42,028 bases of DNA from JBGSON01 sp041739085 (GCA_041739085.1 JBGSON010000036.1:1-42028), one strand, 5' to 3'; counted from the stretch's first letter, positions 7,180 to 15,918 are shown. Made by a program: numbers and translations. The notes: generated by a model from the letters alone, not told the origin.

Positions 7180-9828
7180 ATGAAAAAGATTTTTGCCGCA
7201 TCCCTTATCGGCATATTTCTCACCATTCCTTTTGCTTCCCTTCCGAAACAGGCGTCAGCCGATGATTTTTCGGATATGCACGGGGATCGGTCCTTTGAAG
7301 CGGTCACTTACCTCCAGGATGCTGGAGTGGTCCAAGGTTATGGAGATAATACCTATAAGCCGGGACAGGAGATCACGAGAGCCGAGTTCACAAAAATCGT
7401 CCTCGGTGCCAAAGGTCTTCTCGATGAGGATTGCACGAATCCATCGAAGACTTTCCCTGATGTTTCTCCGGGAGACTGGTTCTATCCGGTTGTCTGCAGC
7501 GGACTGAAACATGAGATCATTGAAGGATATCCCGACGGATATTTCCGCCCGAATGACAAGATCAATTTTGCAGAAGCAAGCAAGATCATCAGCCTTGTCA
7601 AAGAGCTCGATGTTCAAACTGAAGACGGTGGAGAATGGTTTTCCGGATATGTTTCCGCACTCCATGAGGAGCGAGTCATTCCCGGGAGCGTCACTGCGAA
7701 TAGCATGAACATTACCCGCGGAGATATGGCGGAGATCATCTGGGGGCTTGATACCGGAAAAGAAGTGGAGAATTCCTCGCTTGGTGAGATGCCGAAGATC
7801 GAATCCTGCGAAGAGCTCACCGCTCAAATGGAGAAATACCAGAAAAGAAACCAGTATGTCGGATATGACGGGAGGATCTACCTTGAAGGAGCTGTTGATT
7901 TTGCAGTTCCAATGGAAGAATCGGAAGCGCCTTCCAGCATGGGGAATGAATCGAAAGATGAATCTGCAGCCGGAGACGGAGATGGGGACGGGGATGGAGA
8001 TGGAGACACCGCAAGTTCAGATTATTCCACGACGAACGTGCAGGAGTTCGGCGTCGATGAAGCGGATATTATTAAGAATGACGGTTCTCACATCTATATG
8101 GTGAAGGGGAATACCGTGAGGATCATTTCCGCCTATACTCCGGATAAATTGAAACAAGTGGCGTCGATCACCGTCGACGAAGGAAGCTTTACTCCGCAAG
8201 AGCTTTATCTTGATGGAAATACGCTCACGATCATCGGATACAGTTACGGTGATTTCCGGATTATGGAATCAGAGAAGATCATGGCTCCGGAGATGTACCC
8301 CTATTATAATTCCGGAGGAGTGATGGTCATTTCCTACGATATTTCTGACAAATCAAGCCCGCAAAAAATCCGCTCCGTCTCTTTTGAAGGATCGTACCTC
8401 AGTTCAAGGAAAGTCGGGGATATTGTCTATCTTGCGGTGAACAAATATCAGGACTGGTATTACCCTGGTCCGATCCCTCTCTATAAGGATTCCGATCTCC
8501 CTGCTTTCTCCGATTCCGCTGATGCAGAGGAAGTGCAGGTTTCCCGGTGCGGAGATCTCTATTATTTCCCGAATTTCACTGATCCGAACTTCCTCATCCT
8601 CGCTGCGGTAAACACGAGAAATACCGCTGATGATGTTTCGAGGACGGTCGTCCTCGGTTCCGGATCCCAGATCTATGCATCAACGGAAAATATGTACGTC
8701 ACAAGACCGTATTGGGGTGAAGTCTATTACGATAACGGGCAGGATTCCGGCTGGTACTGGGGGGAGAGCACCGAAGTCTATAAATTCGGTCTTGAAGAAG
8801 ACTCTGTGCCGTTCCTCGCAAAGGGAAAGGTGGAGGGACGAGTTCTCAACCAGTTCTCCATGAGCGAATATGAAGATCATTTCCGCATTGCGACAGAAAA
8901 AGACTGGACGAGCGGATCCGCTGTGACGATCCTCGACAAAGACCTCAATATTACCGGATCCGTTGACGGCATCGCTCCCGGAGAGAGCCTGAAATCCGCC
9001 CGTTTCATCGGGAGCAAAGGATATCTCGTCACTTTTGAGACCATTGATCCGCTCTTTGTCATCGACCTCGATCCGAAGGACCCGAAGATCGTCGGAGAAC
9101 TGAAGATCCCCGGCTGGTCAGATTATCTCCATCCGTATGATGAGACTCATCTCATCGGCTTCGGGAGAGAAGTCGACCCTGCAGCGGCTCAAAAAGATAG
9201 TCTCACGACGAGCGACCTCATGGGCATGAAGCTCTCTCTCTTCGATGTTTCTGATATCAATAATCCTGTTGAGACCCATAAAACGGTCATCGGTGCGAGA
9301 GGGACGACGAGCGAGCTCCTCTACAATCACAAAGCACTTCTCTTTGATGAGGAGAAAGGGATCCTCGCTTTCCCCGTCACGGTAACAGTGAACAAGAACG
9401 GAAAAAGCGGATGGGACGCCGATATTCAGACGGTCTTTTCCGGAGCGTATGTCTTTGACGTCGATCTCGAGAAGGGATTCACTTTCCGCGGGAAGGCGTC
9501 TCATTATGACGATGACAGCTGGTATAAAGACTCCGGGGAATGGTTCTATGGAGATTGGGACAGAGCGATCCAGAGGATCATCTACATCGGAGAGTATTTC
9601 TACACGATCTCGCCGAACGTCATCAAGGCCCATAACTGGTCCGATGTCTCAGAGAAGAATTCTCTGACTCTCGACAAGAAACAGTGCAATGAGATCTACT
9701 TTGAATCCGAGTGTTCAGCGAATTCCACCTGCCGTACGATCTGGGAAATACGGGGTGAATGTTATGAAGAGAACGGAGAAAATGTCTGCACTGACGAAGA
9801 ATTTTTTCTGAGATGCGAACAGAAGTAG
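7180..9828 (+). CDS. Secreted S-layer-homology plus beta-propeller protein
   Basis: An 882-residue exported protein. The signal peptide (MKKIFAASLIGIFLTIPFAS... cleaved near QASA) is followed by three SLH-like modules (about residues 30-75 with GYGDNTYKPGQEITRAEF, 90-145 with GYPDGYFRPNDKINFAEA, 150-195), which bind secondary cell-wall polymers. An acidic linker has five Asp-Gly repeats (about residue 265). A C-terminal beta-propeller domain (PF09826-like, start NVQEFGVDEADIIKNDG) fills about residues 285-830. The last 45 residues hold seven Cys, suggesting a disulfide-stabilised cap. It is probably a cell-surface protein; ligand or enzymatic role unknown. It stands as a single-gene unit between its own promoter and a strong terminator. 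Confidence 0.88.
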   Translation: MKKIFAASLIGIFLTIPFASLPKQASADDFSDMHGDRSFEAVTYLQDAGVVQGYGDNTYKPGQEITRAEFTKIVLGAKGLLDEDCTNPSKTFPDVSPGDWFYPVVCSGLKHEIIEGYPDGYFRPNDKINFAEASKIISLVKELDVQTEDGGEWFSGYVSALHEERVIPGSVTANSMNITRGDMAEIIWGLDTGKEVENSSLGEMPKIESCEELTAQMEKYQKRNQYVGYDGRIYLEGAVDFAVPMEESEAPSSMGNESKDESAAGDGDGDGDGDGDTASSDYSTTNVQEFGVDEADIIKNDGSHIYMVKGNTVRIISAYTPDKLKQVASITVDEGSFTPQELYLDGNTLTIIGYSYGDFRIMESEKIMAPEMYPYYNSGGVMVISYDISDKSSPQKIRSVSFEGSYLSSRKVGDIVYLAVNKYQDWYYPGPIPLYKDSDLPAFSDSADAEEVQVSRCGDLYYFPNFTDPNFLILAAVNTRNTADDVSRTVVLGSGSQIYASTENMYVTRPYWGEVYYDNGQDSGWYWGESTEVYKFGLEEDSVPFLAKGKVEGRVLNQFSMSEYEDHFRIATEKDWTSGSAVTILDKDLNITGSVDGIAPGESLKSARFIGSKGYLVTFETIDPLFVIDLDPKDPKIVGELKIPGWSDYLHPYDETHLIGFGREVDPAAAQKDSLTTSDLMGMKLSLFDVSDINNPVETHKTVIGARGTTSELLYNHKALLFDEEKGILAFPVTVTVNKNGKSGWDADIQTVFSGAYVFDVDLEKGFTFRGKASHYDDDSWYKDSGEWFYGDWDRAIQRIIYIGEYFYTISPNVIKAHNWSDVSEKNSLTLDKKQCNEIYFESECSANSTCRTIWEIRGECYEENGENVCTDEEFFLRCEQK

Positions 9829-9850
9829 CCACTCCTGCAGGAATTCTAAT

Positions 9851-9884
9851 AAAGAGCGGTGAGAAGATCTCCCGCTCTTTTTTT
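9851..9884. terminator. Bidirectional rho-independent terminator
   Basis: A 9-bp stem AAAGAGCGG/CCGCTCTTT with an inner GAG/CTC extension and a loop AAGAT, followed by a run of seven T on the + strand. The A-rich left arm gives a T-run on the - strand as well. It separates the convergent SLH gene and radA. Confidence 0.88.
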
Positions 9885-9900
9885 GTCGGAAGGAAAGCCG

Positions 9901-11277
9901 TTATTTTGATTTCTCATTGAACATCACATTCATTGCCGACATGATCGTATCGGCATCGATAACCCGGATATTTGGATGTTTCTTCTTTGCCTGATATTTC
10001 GGGACGATGAGATCCCGGAATCCGAGTTTTTCCGCTTCCATCATCCTCTTGTCGAGATGGGATACCGCTCGGAGTTCCCCTGAAAGTCCCAGCTCTCCGA
10101 TAGCAGCAAGAGTCGGAGGGAGCGGTTTCTTCAGTTTCGAAGACGCCAGGGAGAGAGCGAGCGGAAGATCGGCTGCGGGTTCCCGGATCTGGAATCCTCC
10201 CACGATGTTCGCGAAGACATCGGAAGTGCTGAGCGAGATTCCCGCATGTTTTTCGAGGATTGCGAGGATGAGATTGAGCCTCGTGAGATCAAGCCCCGTT
10301 GCCGTCCTTTTTGGATATCCGAAGTGCGTTGGGCTCACGAGTGTCTGGAGCTCAACGAGGAACGGCCTCGTCCCTTCGATCGTCGGAAAGATGATCGAAC
10401 CGACGGCATTTTCATTTCTTCCGGAAAGGAACGCTTCGCTCGGATTTTTAACTTCTCTGAGTCCGGTTTCCGTCATTTCAAAAACGCCGATCTCAAACAC
10501 GGACCCGAACCGGTTTTTCGTGGACCGGAGGAGCCGGAACTGATGAAACCGGTCTCCTTCCAGATGAATAATAGTGTCCACGAGATGGGCCAGTGTCTGC
10601 GGTCCCGCCATATCTCCGGATTTCGTGACATGGCCGATGAGGACGGTCGGGATTTTTGCCTTTTTCGCGAGATGCATGAGTTTTTCCGCTACCACTCTCA
10701 CCTGGGTAACGGATCCGGGGAGGGAAGGGATTTCTGCGCTCGCCACGGTCTGCACGGAATCGACGATGAGGAAGAGGGGAGGATCGGTCTCGATCGTCGC
10801 GATGATGTCCTCCACGAGGAATTCCTGGAGGAGGTAGAGGTTTTTCGGAGCGGATCCGAGACGGAATGCCCGGTCGGAGATCTGAGCGGGGGATTCTTCT
10901 CCCGACACCATGACGATCTTTCCATCAGGGTGTTTATTAGCAATCGATGTCGCCCACTGAAGTGCAAGGGTGGATTTTCCGATTCCCGGGTCTCCCGTGA
11001 GGAGGACGATCGAATCCGGGAGGAGCCCTCCTCCGAGTACCCGGTCGAGCTCATCGATCCCGCTCAATATCCTCTCATTCCTGGTTTTCCCGCTAGAAGG
11101 GAACTGCTCCATTTTCTTTCGGCTCCCTTCAAATGATGTTTTTCTCCCTGGAAGCAGAGCCTCCGCTTCCTTTTCTTTGAGTGACCCCCAGGCATTGCAC
11201 CGAAGGCATTTTCCGGACCACTTCGCGCTCTCCGCATGGCACTCGGAGCATTCGTAGAGGATCTTCGGTTTCGGCAT
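9901..11277 (-). CDS. radA: DNA repair protein RadA (Sms)
   Basis: RecA-like branch-migration helicase used in recombination, repair and natural transformation. It has 458 residues. The N-terminal C4 zinc finger (YECSECHAES then GKCLRCNAWG) is followed by the RecA core with Walker A GDPGIGKST, Walker B (LFLIVDSVQ), the RadA-specific KNRFG motif (STKNRFGS), and a C-terminal LonP-like domain. The ATG at 11277 (MPKPKILYEC) is preferred over an in-frame TTG at 11289, because radA homologues begin just before the zinc finger and a promoter places transcription start near 11297. Confidence 0.96.
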   Translation of the reverse strand: MPKPKILYECSECHAESAKWSGKCLRCNAWGSLKEKEAEALLPGRKTSFEGSRKKMEQFPSSGKTRNERILSGIDELDRVLGGGLLPDSIVLLTGDPGIGKSTLALQWATSIANKHPDGKIVMVSGEESPAQISDRAFRLGSAPKNLYLLQEFLVEDIIATIETDPPLFLIVDSVQTVASAEIPSLPGSVTQVRVVAEKLMHLAKKAKIPTVLIGHVTKSGDMAGPQTLAHLVDTIIHLEGDRFHQFRLLRSTKNRFGSVFEIGVFEMTETGLREVKNPSEAFLSGRNENAVGSIIFPTIEGTRPFLVELQTLVSPTHFGYPKRTATGLDLTRLNLILAILEKHAGISLSTSDVFANIVGGFQIREPAADLPLALSLASSKLKKPLPPTLAAIGELGLSGELRAVSHLDKRMMEAEKLGFRDLIVPKYQAKKKHPNIRVIDADTIMSAMNVMFNEKSK

Positions 11278-11289
11278 TTTTTTCAACAA

Positions 11290-11318
11290 AAATCGCGGGA
11301 ATCATTGTCCCGCGATTT
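11290..11318. promoter_or_regulatory. Perfect inverted repeat at the radA promoter (operator or terminator)
   Basis: Arms of 11 bp (AATCGCGGGA core) around a 7-nt loop, 12 bp upstream of the radA ATG. On the minus strand the right arm is followed by TTTTTGTTG, so it could end transcription coming from the upstream gene at 11351-11653. It also overlaps the radA -10 and start point, as an operator would. Confidence 0.7.
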
Positions 11319-11332
11319 CGTGATTTCCGCAA
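11304..11332 (-). promoter_or_regulatory. Putative radA promoter inside a palindrome
   Basis: Minus strand: TTGCGG (11327-11332), 17 bp, GACAAT (11304-11309). The -10 lies in the loop and inner arm of the 11290-11318 inverted repeat. The predicted leader is about 20 nt. Confidence 0.45.
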
Positions 11333-11350
11333 ATAGGGAGATTGTGGAGA

Positions 11351-11653
11351 TCAACCCGAGCGATTACGTGCATACACTTCAGGGTCTACGGGTATTTTTG
11401 GAAATACTTGAGTCGCCGCGCCAGGTTCTGGAATTTCGGAATGGATCGACGGCTCAGGGGAATCAGGAGCATGACGAACAAGATTTTCCACTTCAACTCT
11501 TACCCGGTCAGTAGGACGACTCGGAAAAACAGGCCTCCCTCCGAATCTCTCGGCCATTTCATTTCTGTAATCAGCGGCATCAGCATCTGAAACCGCCCCT
11601 CCCCAGAGTTCAGGATCTCCAATGTCTGTCATGAGATAATTATAAGAAGACAT
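11351..11653 (-). CDS. Small protein of unknown function
   Basis: A 100-residue acidic protein without recognised family. It has no signal peptide or membrane segment; the middle (DADAADYRNEMAERFGG) is probably helical and the C-terminal half is Pro-rich. The ATG at 11653 (MSSYNYLMTDIG) is preferred over a TTG at 11674 because a clear Shine-Dalgarno GGAGG (11664-11668) lies 10 nt upstream, which is unusual in this window. That GGAGG is inside a stem-loop (11657-11692). The gene lies between pnp and radA, same strand. It could be a real lineage-specific gene; coding status moderately sure. Confidence 0.5.
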   Translation of the reverse strand: MSSYNYLMTDIGDPELWGGAVSDADAADYRNEMAERFGGRPVFPSRPTDRVRVEVENLVRHAPDSPEPSIHSEIPEPGAATQVFPKIPVDPEVYARNRSG

Positions 11654-11656
11654 GAT

Positions 11657-11692
11657 AATAACACCTCCGCTCAAGAAATGGGAAGTGTTATT
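11657..11692 (-). promoter_or_regulatory. Stem-loop sequestering a Shine-Dalgarno
   Basis: 12-bp stem (one G-U pair) of AATAACACTTCC with GGAGGTGTTATT and a 12-nt loop, read on the minus strand just downstream of pnp. The right arm contains the GGAGG used by the 100-residue gene. No T-run follows, so a terminator is less likely than a translation-control or mRNA-end-stabilising hairpin. Confidence 0.5.
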
Positions 11693-11715
11693 TTCATTTT
11701 CTTGTCTCTCTCCGA

Positions 11716-13842
11716 TTACTCTTCTTTTGGTGATTGCGATGCATCCTTCATCGAGAGCGCGAGGCGGCCCTTTTCATCGATGGAGATAAGTTTCACTCTT
11801 ACCTTCTGTCCGACTTTGAGATAATCGTTGATATTCTCGACACGCTCCCGGATGATGTTGGAAACATGGATAAGCCCCTGAGTCCCCGGAAGGATTTCCG
11901 CGAATGCTCCGTACGGTTCAACACGGACGACTTCGGCGGTGTATTCTTTCCCGATCTCCCCTTCTTCCACGATACTCTTGATCCAGTCGACCGCTTTCTG
12001 CATGGAATCGCCGTCAACGGAAGAGATGATGACGGAACCATCCTGCTCGATATCGATCGTGCAGCCTGTTGCCGCAATGATCTTTTGGATCATCTCTCCT
12101 CCCTTCCCGATGACTTCCCTGATCTTCTCCGGTTTGATGTGGATCGTGATGAGTCTTGGAGCGTAAGAAGAAAGTTCTTTCCTCGGCTCGGAGATGGCGG
12201 ACTCCATAGCCTTAAGGATCTCGAGACGGCCGGTCTTTGCCTGACCCAAAGCCTGAGTGAAAATCGCTTCGCTGATACTGAGGACTTTGATGTCCATCTG
12301 GATTGCGGTGATGCCGTCTTTGGTCCCGGCGACTTTGAAGTCCATGTCACCTCCGAAATCCTCTTCATCCTGGATGTCGGAAAGGACTTTGAACGTATCT
12401 GTGTTTTCAGGATCCACCATGAGCCCCATCGCGATCCCTGCGACCGGTTTTTTGATGGGAACGCCGGCATCCATGAGGCTTAGTGTTGAGCCGCAGGTGG
12501 AGGCCATGGAGCTTGATCCATTCGAGCCGAGGATCTCCGTGACGACGCGGACGACATACGGAAATGTCTCCCGGTCGGGAAGTACGGGAAGGATCGCGCG
12601 CTGGGCGAGCATTCCATGACCGATCTCGCGGTTTCCGGTGTTGAGCCGATTGGAGACTTCACCAGTAGCGTACGGAGGAAAATTGTAATGATGAAAATAG
12701 TACTGTTTCCTTTCCCCTTCGATCCCGTCCGTATTGAGCGCCATGGAAGGCGGGCCAAGGGTGACAATGCTCACCGCCTGTGTTTCTCCTCTCTGGAAAA
12801 GCGCAGATCCGTGAGTCCTCTGAAAAAGGCCGACTTCACAGTTCAGGGAACGGATCTCTGTGAGTTTTCTCTCGGCGATCCGCTTTTCCTGAGTGAGAAT
12901 AGAGTCGCGGATGAGCTTTTTCCAGACTTTAAGTCCGTAATCCATGAATTTTGTCATATCGCGTTCTTCTCCGAATTTTTCAGCGGCATTTCCTTTCAGC
13001 TTTTCGAGGATTTCCGCCTTCTTGTCGGAGCGGTCTTTTTTACCAGGAATCCCGAAGAGGCAGGCACGGAGATCGTCCATCCCTTCCTTCGCAATCCATT
13101 CGATGAGTTCTTTGTCATCTTCTGGAGGAGTAAACACGATTTTTTTCTTTCCGATCTTCTCCTGGATTTCAGCGATAAATTTGCAGATCTTCTGCGCCCA
13201 TTTTTTCCCGAAGTCGATCGCTTTCAGCATTTCCTCTTCCGGGACTTCGTTCGCACCCGCCTCGATCATGATCACATTCTCGGGTGATGCGGAAACAATG
13301 AGATCAAGGTCAGATTTCTCTCGTGCCTGAAATGTCGGATTGAGGACAAGCTCTCCGTTGATGAGTCCGACCCGGACGCTCGCGGAAGGCCCCGCCCAGG
13401 GAATATCCGAAATGCTGAGAGCAACAGAAGCGGCGACTGCAGAGATCATGTCATGTTCGTTCTCCCGGTCGTAGGAGAGCGTCGTGACCATCACCTGGAC
13501 ATCGTTCTGGAAACCCTTCGGAAAAAGAGGGCGGATCGTCCGGTCAATAACGCGTCCCATAAGGATCTTGTCATCAGATGGCCGGTTCTCCCGCTTTTGA
13601 TACGGGGAATGGCGGATGACGCCAGCCGCGTAATACTTTTCATTGTAATTGACGGTGAGCGGGAAGAAATCGATCCCTTCTCTTATCGTAGCCGACATGG
13701 TCGCGGTGGCGAGGATCGTTGTTCCTCCGACGGTCACGACTGCAGAGCCGTTGCACTGCTGCGCGAGCTTTCCGGTTTCCACGATTATCTCGCGGTCACC
13801 AAGGATGAGTGAAAATTTCTGATTGTCCGGATAGTAGGACAT
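11716..13842 (-). CDS. pnp: Polyribonucleotide nucleotidyltransferase (PNPase)
   Basis: Trimeric 3'-5' phosphorolytic exoribonuclease for mRNA decay. It has 708 residues with the full family layout: first RNase PH domain, helical domain, second RNase PH domain (with GMLAQRAILPVLPD and GSNGSSSMASTCGSTLSLMD), KH domain (IREVIGKGGEMIQKI) and C-terminal S1 domain (VRVEPYGAFAEILPGTQGLIH). The ATG at 13842 (MSYYPDNQKFSLILG) is taken; an upstream in-frame extension to 13890 has no family support. It follows rpsO on the same strand, the classic rpsO-pnp order, though a terminator-like hairpin separates the two here. Confidence 0.96.
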   Translation of the reverse strand: MSYYPDNQKFSLILGDREIIVETGKLAQQCNGSAVVTVGGTTILATATMSATIREGIDFFPLTVNYNEKYYAAGVIRHSPYQKRENRPSDDKILMGRVIDRTIRPLFPKGFQNDVQVMVTTLSYDRENEHDMISAVAASVALSISDIPWAGPSASVRVGLINGELVLNPTFQAREKSDLDLIVSASPENVIMIEAGANEVPEEEMLKAIDFGKKWAQKICKFIAEIQEKIGKKKIVFTPPEDDKELIEWIAKEGMDDLRACLFGIPGKKDRSDKKAEILEKLKGNAAEKFGEERDMTKFMDYGLKVWKKLIRDSILTQEKRIAERKLTEIRSLNCEVGLFQRTHGSALFQRGETQAVSIVTLGPPSMALNTDGIEGERKQYYFHHYNFPPYATGEVSNRLNTGNREIGHGMLAQRAILPVLPDRETFPYVVRVVTEILGSNGSSSMASTCGSTLSLMDAGVPIKKPVAGIAMGLMVDPENTDTFKVLSDIQDEEDFGGDMDFKVAGTKDGITAIQMDIKVLSISEAIFTQALGQAKTGRLEILKAMESAISEPRKELSSYAPRLITIHIKPEKIREVIGKGGEMIQKIIAATGCTIDIEQDGSVIISSVDGDSMQKAVDWIKSIVEEGEIGKEYTAEVVRVEPYGAFAEILPGTQGLIHVSNIIRERVENINDYLKVGQKVRVKLISIDEKGRLALSMKDASQSPKEE

Positions 13843-13870
13843 ATGAAAAAAATAAAATGGTCTTCCCTCT

Positions 13871-13885
13871 TCCCTCCAGAAGGGA
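13871..13885 (-). other. Small hairpin in the pnp leader
   Basis: 5-bp stem TCCCT/AGGGA with a 5-nt loop, about 30 nt upstream of the pnp start. In E. coli a leader stem-loop upstream of pnp is cut by RNase III for autoregulation; whether this small hairpin has that role is unknown. Confidence 0.3.
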
Positions 13886-13918
13886 GCCACATTATTTTTA
13901 TCTTCTTCCGGAAAAAGG

Positions 13919-13947
13919 AAAAAAATAAAAAAATGAAGCTTGGCTTC
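13919..13947 (-). terminator. Weak rho-independent terminator after rpsO
   Basis: On the minus strand, a 5-bp stem GAAGC/GCTTC with a 3-nt loop is followed by a long T-rich tract (ATTTTTTTATTTTT). It lies 31 bp after the rpsO stop and could partly uncouple rpsO and pnp transcription. Confidence 0.55.
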
Positions 13948-13977
13948 GGAAAAAAAGAGAGAGAAAAAGGAGAGGGA

Positions 13978-14295
13978 TTACCCTCTGATATTGAGCTTCT
14001 TCGTGATGGACCGATACACGTCCCCCGATTTCTCTTTTAAATATTTAAGGAGCTTCCTCCGTTTTCCGACCATCATGAGAAGGCCTCTCCGTGAATGGTC
14101 GTCTTTCGGATGGATCTTAAGGTGTTCCGTGAGATCGTTGATCCGGTGGGTGAGGATCGCGACCTGAACGGGAGCAGAACCCGTGTCTTTTTCATGAGTC
14201 TTGTGTTCAGAGATGATCTCTTTCTTCTTTTTTCGCGGAGCTTTTACTGCATCGGAAGCTGGAGTCTCTTTCGTCTTGGTCTTCTTCGGAGTCAT
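13978..14295 (-). CDS. rpsO: 30S ribosomal protein S15 with basic N-terminal extension
   Basis: S15 binds the central domain of 16S rRNA early in 30S assembly. The C-terminal 80 residues are a complete S15 (HKTHEKDTGSAPVQVAILT, INDLTEHLKIHPKDDHSRRG, LLMMVGKRRKLLKYLK, ending KKLNIRG). About 20-25 extra residues at the N-terminus are Lys/Thr/Ala-rich (MTPKKTKTKETPASDAVKAP), giving 105 residues against about 89. pnp follows on the same strand. Confidence 0.95.
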   Translation of the reverse strand: MTPKKTKTKETPASDAVKAPRKKKKEIISEHKTHEKDTGSAPVQVAILTHRINDLTEHLKIHPKDDHSRRGLLMMVGKRRKLLKYLKEKSGDVYRSITKKLNIRG

Positions 14296-14379
14296 GGTAC
14301 AGGGATAAAATTCAGAACTTTTCGTTTCACCGCTTCAAGTTTGCGGAGAACCAAAAGAGCGAAAAAATTTACTGGTGAG

Positions 14380-14408
14380 ATTGTACTTATTCTGAGCTCA
14401 AAAAGCAA
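14380..14408 (-). promoter_or_regulatory. Putative rpsO promoter
   Basis: Minus strand: TTGCTT (14403-14408), 17 bp, TACAAT (14380-14385). It would give a leader of about 80 nt, long for this window and long enough to hold an S15 autoregulatory site. Confidence 0.5.
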
Positions 14409-14463
14409 GAAAAATCCCCGGAAGACCATGGTCCTGGTGGATATTTGATAATCCACATGAGAA

Positions 14464-15003
14464 TTAATCGGAACTGTCCGGGGTGATGTCATTTTGCTTC
14501 AGGGCGAATCTCTCTCTTTCTTTGTTTCTCCGCCCGCTTCTTATTGCTCCCTCGTTCATCACTTCTCTGGGAAAGACTGTTTCCCGCTTTTTCCCGGGTG
14601 TATTCCTTCCTTCAGCTACCAGTCTCTTCCTCCATTGGTCATATTCTGCCGCCTTGTCTTCCACCATGAGGACGAGGGATACTGCATTCGGATCACTGCT
14701 TTCCATCATCTCCTTGAGGATCTGGCAATCGATTACATCTCCATCATTCTGCATAGGATCAAGCGGTGGGAGACCACACAAAGCACGACAGGTGTTCCTT
14801 TTGGCAAATAATGTCTTTCCACTTTGCAGGACTTTCCTCAAGCCTTCCTGAAAAATGAGTTCGTCGAGAGGATCAAAAGAAGTGGTGTCCGGAATTTCGG
14901 CAGAAGCTCGTCTTGCGAGTTCTTCCCGAAGAATTCCGTCATCATCAGCGGCTTGTTGCTCAAAAATCAGCCATCGATCAGAATGTTCGATTCTCGTTGA
15001 CAC
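14464..15003 (-). CDS. Protein of unknown function
   Basis: A predicted soluble protein of about 179 residues with no recognised family. It is acidic in the first half (EQQAADDDGILREEL) and Arg/Lys-rich at the C-terminus (SGRRNKERERFALKQ). The frame opens at a TTG at 15054, but that TTG is the first base triplet of a perfect TTGACA -35 box, so translation must start later; a GTG at 15003 (VSTRIEHSDRWLIF) is 17 nt after the predicted transcription start and fits the short leaders of this genome. There is no ATG near. The gene is divergent from the slipin gene and upstream of rpsO. Confidence 0.5.
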   Translation of the reverse strand: MSTRIEHSDRWLIFEQQAADDDGILREELARRASAEIPDTTSFDPLDELIFQEGLRKVLQSGKTLFAKRNTCRALCGLPPLDPMQNDGDVIDCQILKEMMESSDPNAVSLVLMVEDKAAEYDQWRKRLVAEGRNTPGKKRETVFPREVMNEGAIRSGRRNKERERFALKQNDITPDSSD

Positions 15004-15026
15004 AGAAAAAATTATTAAAGTAGCGT

Positions 15027-15054
15027 ATTTTAATAATTGCAGTTCATTTGTCAA
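15027..15054 (-). promoter_or_regulatory. Strong sigma70 promoter of the 179-residue gene
   Basis: Minus strand: consensus TTGACA (15049-15054), 16 bp, TAAAAT (15027-15032). It is back-to-back with the slipin promoter. Confidence 0.72.
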
Positions 15055-15084
15055 GAGTCGTTTTTTAAATCCTCATATTCCCGT

Positions 15085-15113
15085 TTGACCCTGAAATCCC
15101 GACCTCTTATACT
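15085..15113 (+). promoter_or_regulatory. sigma70 promoter of the slipin gene
   Basis: TTGACC (15085-15090), 17 bp, TATACT (15108-15113). The transcription start near 15120 leaves about 25 nt of leader and rules out the upstream in-frame start at 15037. Confidence 0.8.
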
Positions 15114-15144
15114 ACAAAAAGATTTCCCATTTTTATACATTATT

Positions 15145-15918
15145 ATGGACATCTCTCCACTCCTTGTCCCGATCCTTATCATCATCGGGGTGATCCTCCT
15201 CATCTCCATCAGGCAGGTAAACCAGTATCAGCGCGGTGTCACGTTTACCCTCGGAAAATTTTCCTCGCTCAAAGAACCCGGGTGGCGGATCGTTCTCCCT
15301 ATCTTTCAGTCCATGGTGAGGATCGATATCCGGACGAAGGCAGTCGATGTCCCGGATCAGGAAGCGATCACAAAAGACAATATCCCCGTAAAGATCAGCG
15401 CCGTAGCGTATTACAAAGTCTCCGATGCGGTGAGGGCGGTACTTCAGGTGGAGAATTATTTCTGGGCTGTTTCCCAGATGGCGCAGACGACCATGAGGAA
15501 CGCAGTCGGAGAAGTAACGCTCGACGAGCTCCTCCAGAACCGCAAGGGGATCGCGGACAGCATCAAGATATCGATCGATGTGCGGACGGATTCCTGGGGG
15601 ATCGATGTCGAAGCAGTTGAACTCAAAGATGTCATCATCCCGGAGGATCTGAAGCGGACGATCTCAAAAGTCGCCGAGGCGGAAAGAGAAAAGAAAGCGG
15701 TCATCATCAAAGCAGAAGGGGACAGGGCGGCTGCTGATAATCTCGCCGCGGCGGCAAAAATACTCACGGAGACTCCAGGAGCACTCCATCTCCGGACGCT
15801 CCAATCCATCAACGACATTTCTTCCGACCAGTCGAACACGACGATCTGGATGGTACCACTCGACGTTCTCGATGCGATCCGCGGATACGCGGAACTGCAG
15901 AAGGGGAAGAAGGGGTGA
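15145..15918 (+). CDS. Slipin (SPFH/stomatin-family membrane protein)
   Basis: A 257-residue stomatin/slipin-type protein: one N-terminal membrane helix (residues 5-22, LLVPILIIIGVILLISI), then an SPFH/Band 7 domain (VNQYQRGVTFTLGKF, EPGWRIVLPIF, RIDIRTKAVDVPDQEAITKD) and a C-terminal Ala/Glu-rich oligomerisation helix (KVAEAEREKKAVIIKAEGDR). Bacterial slipins form membrane microdomains and often pair with a NfeD-like protease partner; no NfeD gene is adjacent. The start at 15145 (MDISPLLVPIL) is fixed by the promoter. Confidence 0.92.
   Translation: MDISPLLVPILIIIGVILLISIRQVNQYQRGVTFTLGKFSSLKEPGWRIVLPIFQSMVRIDIRTKAVDVPDQEAITKDNIPVKISAVAYYKVSDAVRAVLQVENYFWAVSQMAQTTMRNAVGEVTLDELLQNRKGIADSIKISIDVRTDSWGIDVEAVELKDVIIPEDLKRTISKVAEAEREKKAVIIKAEGDRAAADNLAAAAKILTETPGALHLRTLQSINDISSDQSNTTIWMVPLDVLDAIRGYAELQKGKKG

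Noticed and set aside
10246..11136. Long plus-strand open frame (296 codons) opposite radA
   Set aside because: Antisense to a well-conserved radA; the translation has no motif or signal and the gene it overlaps is certain.
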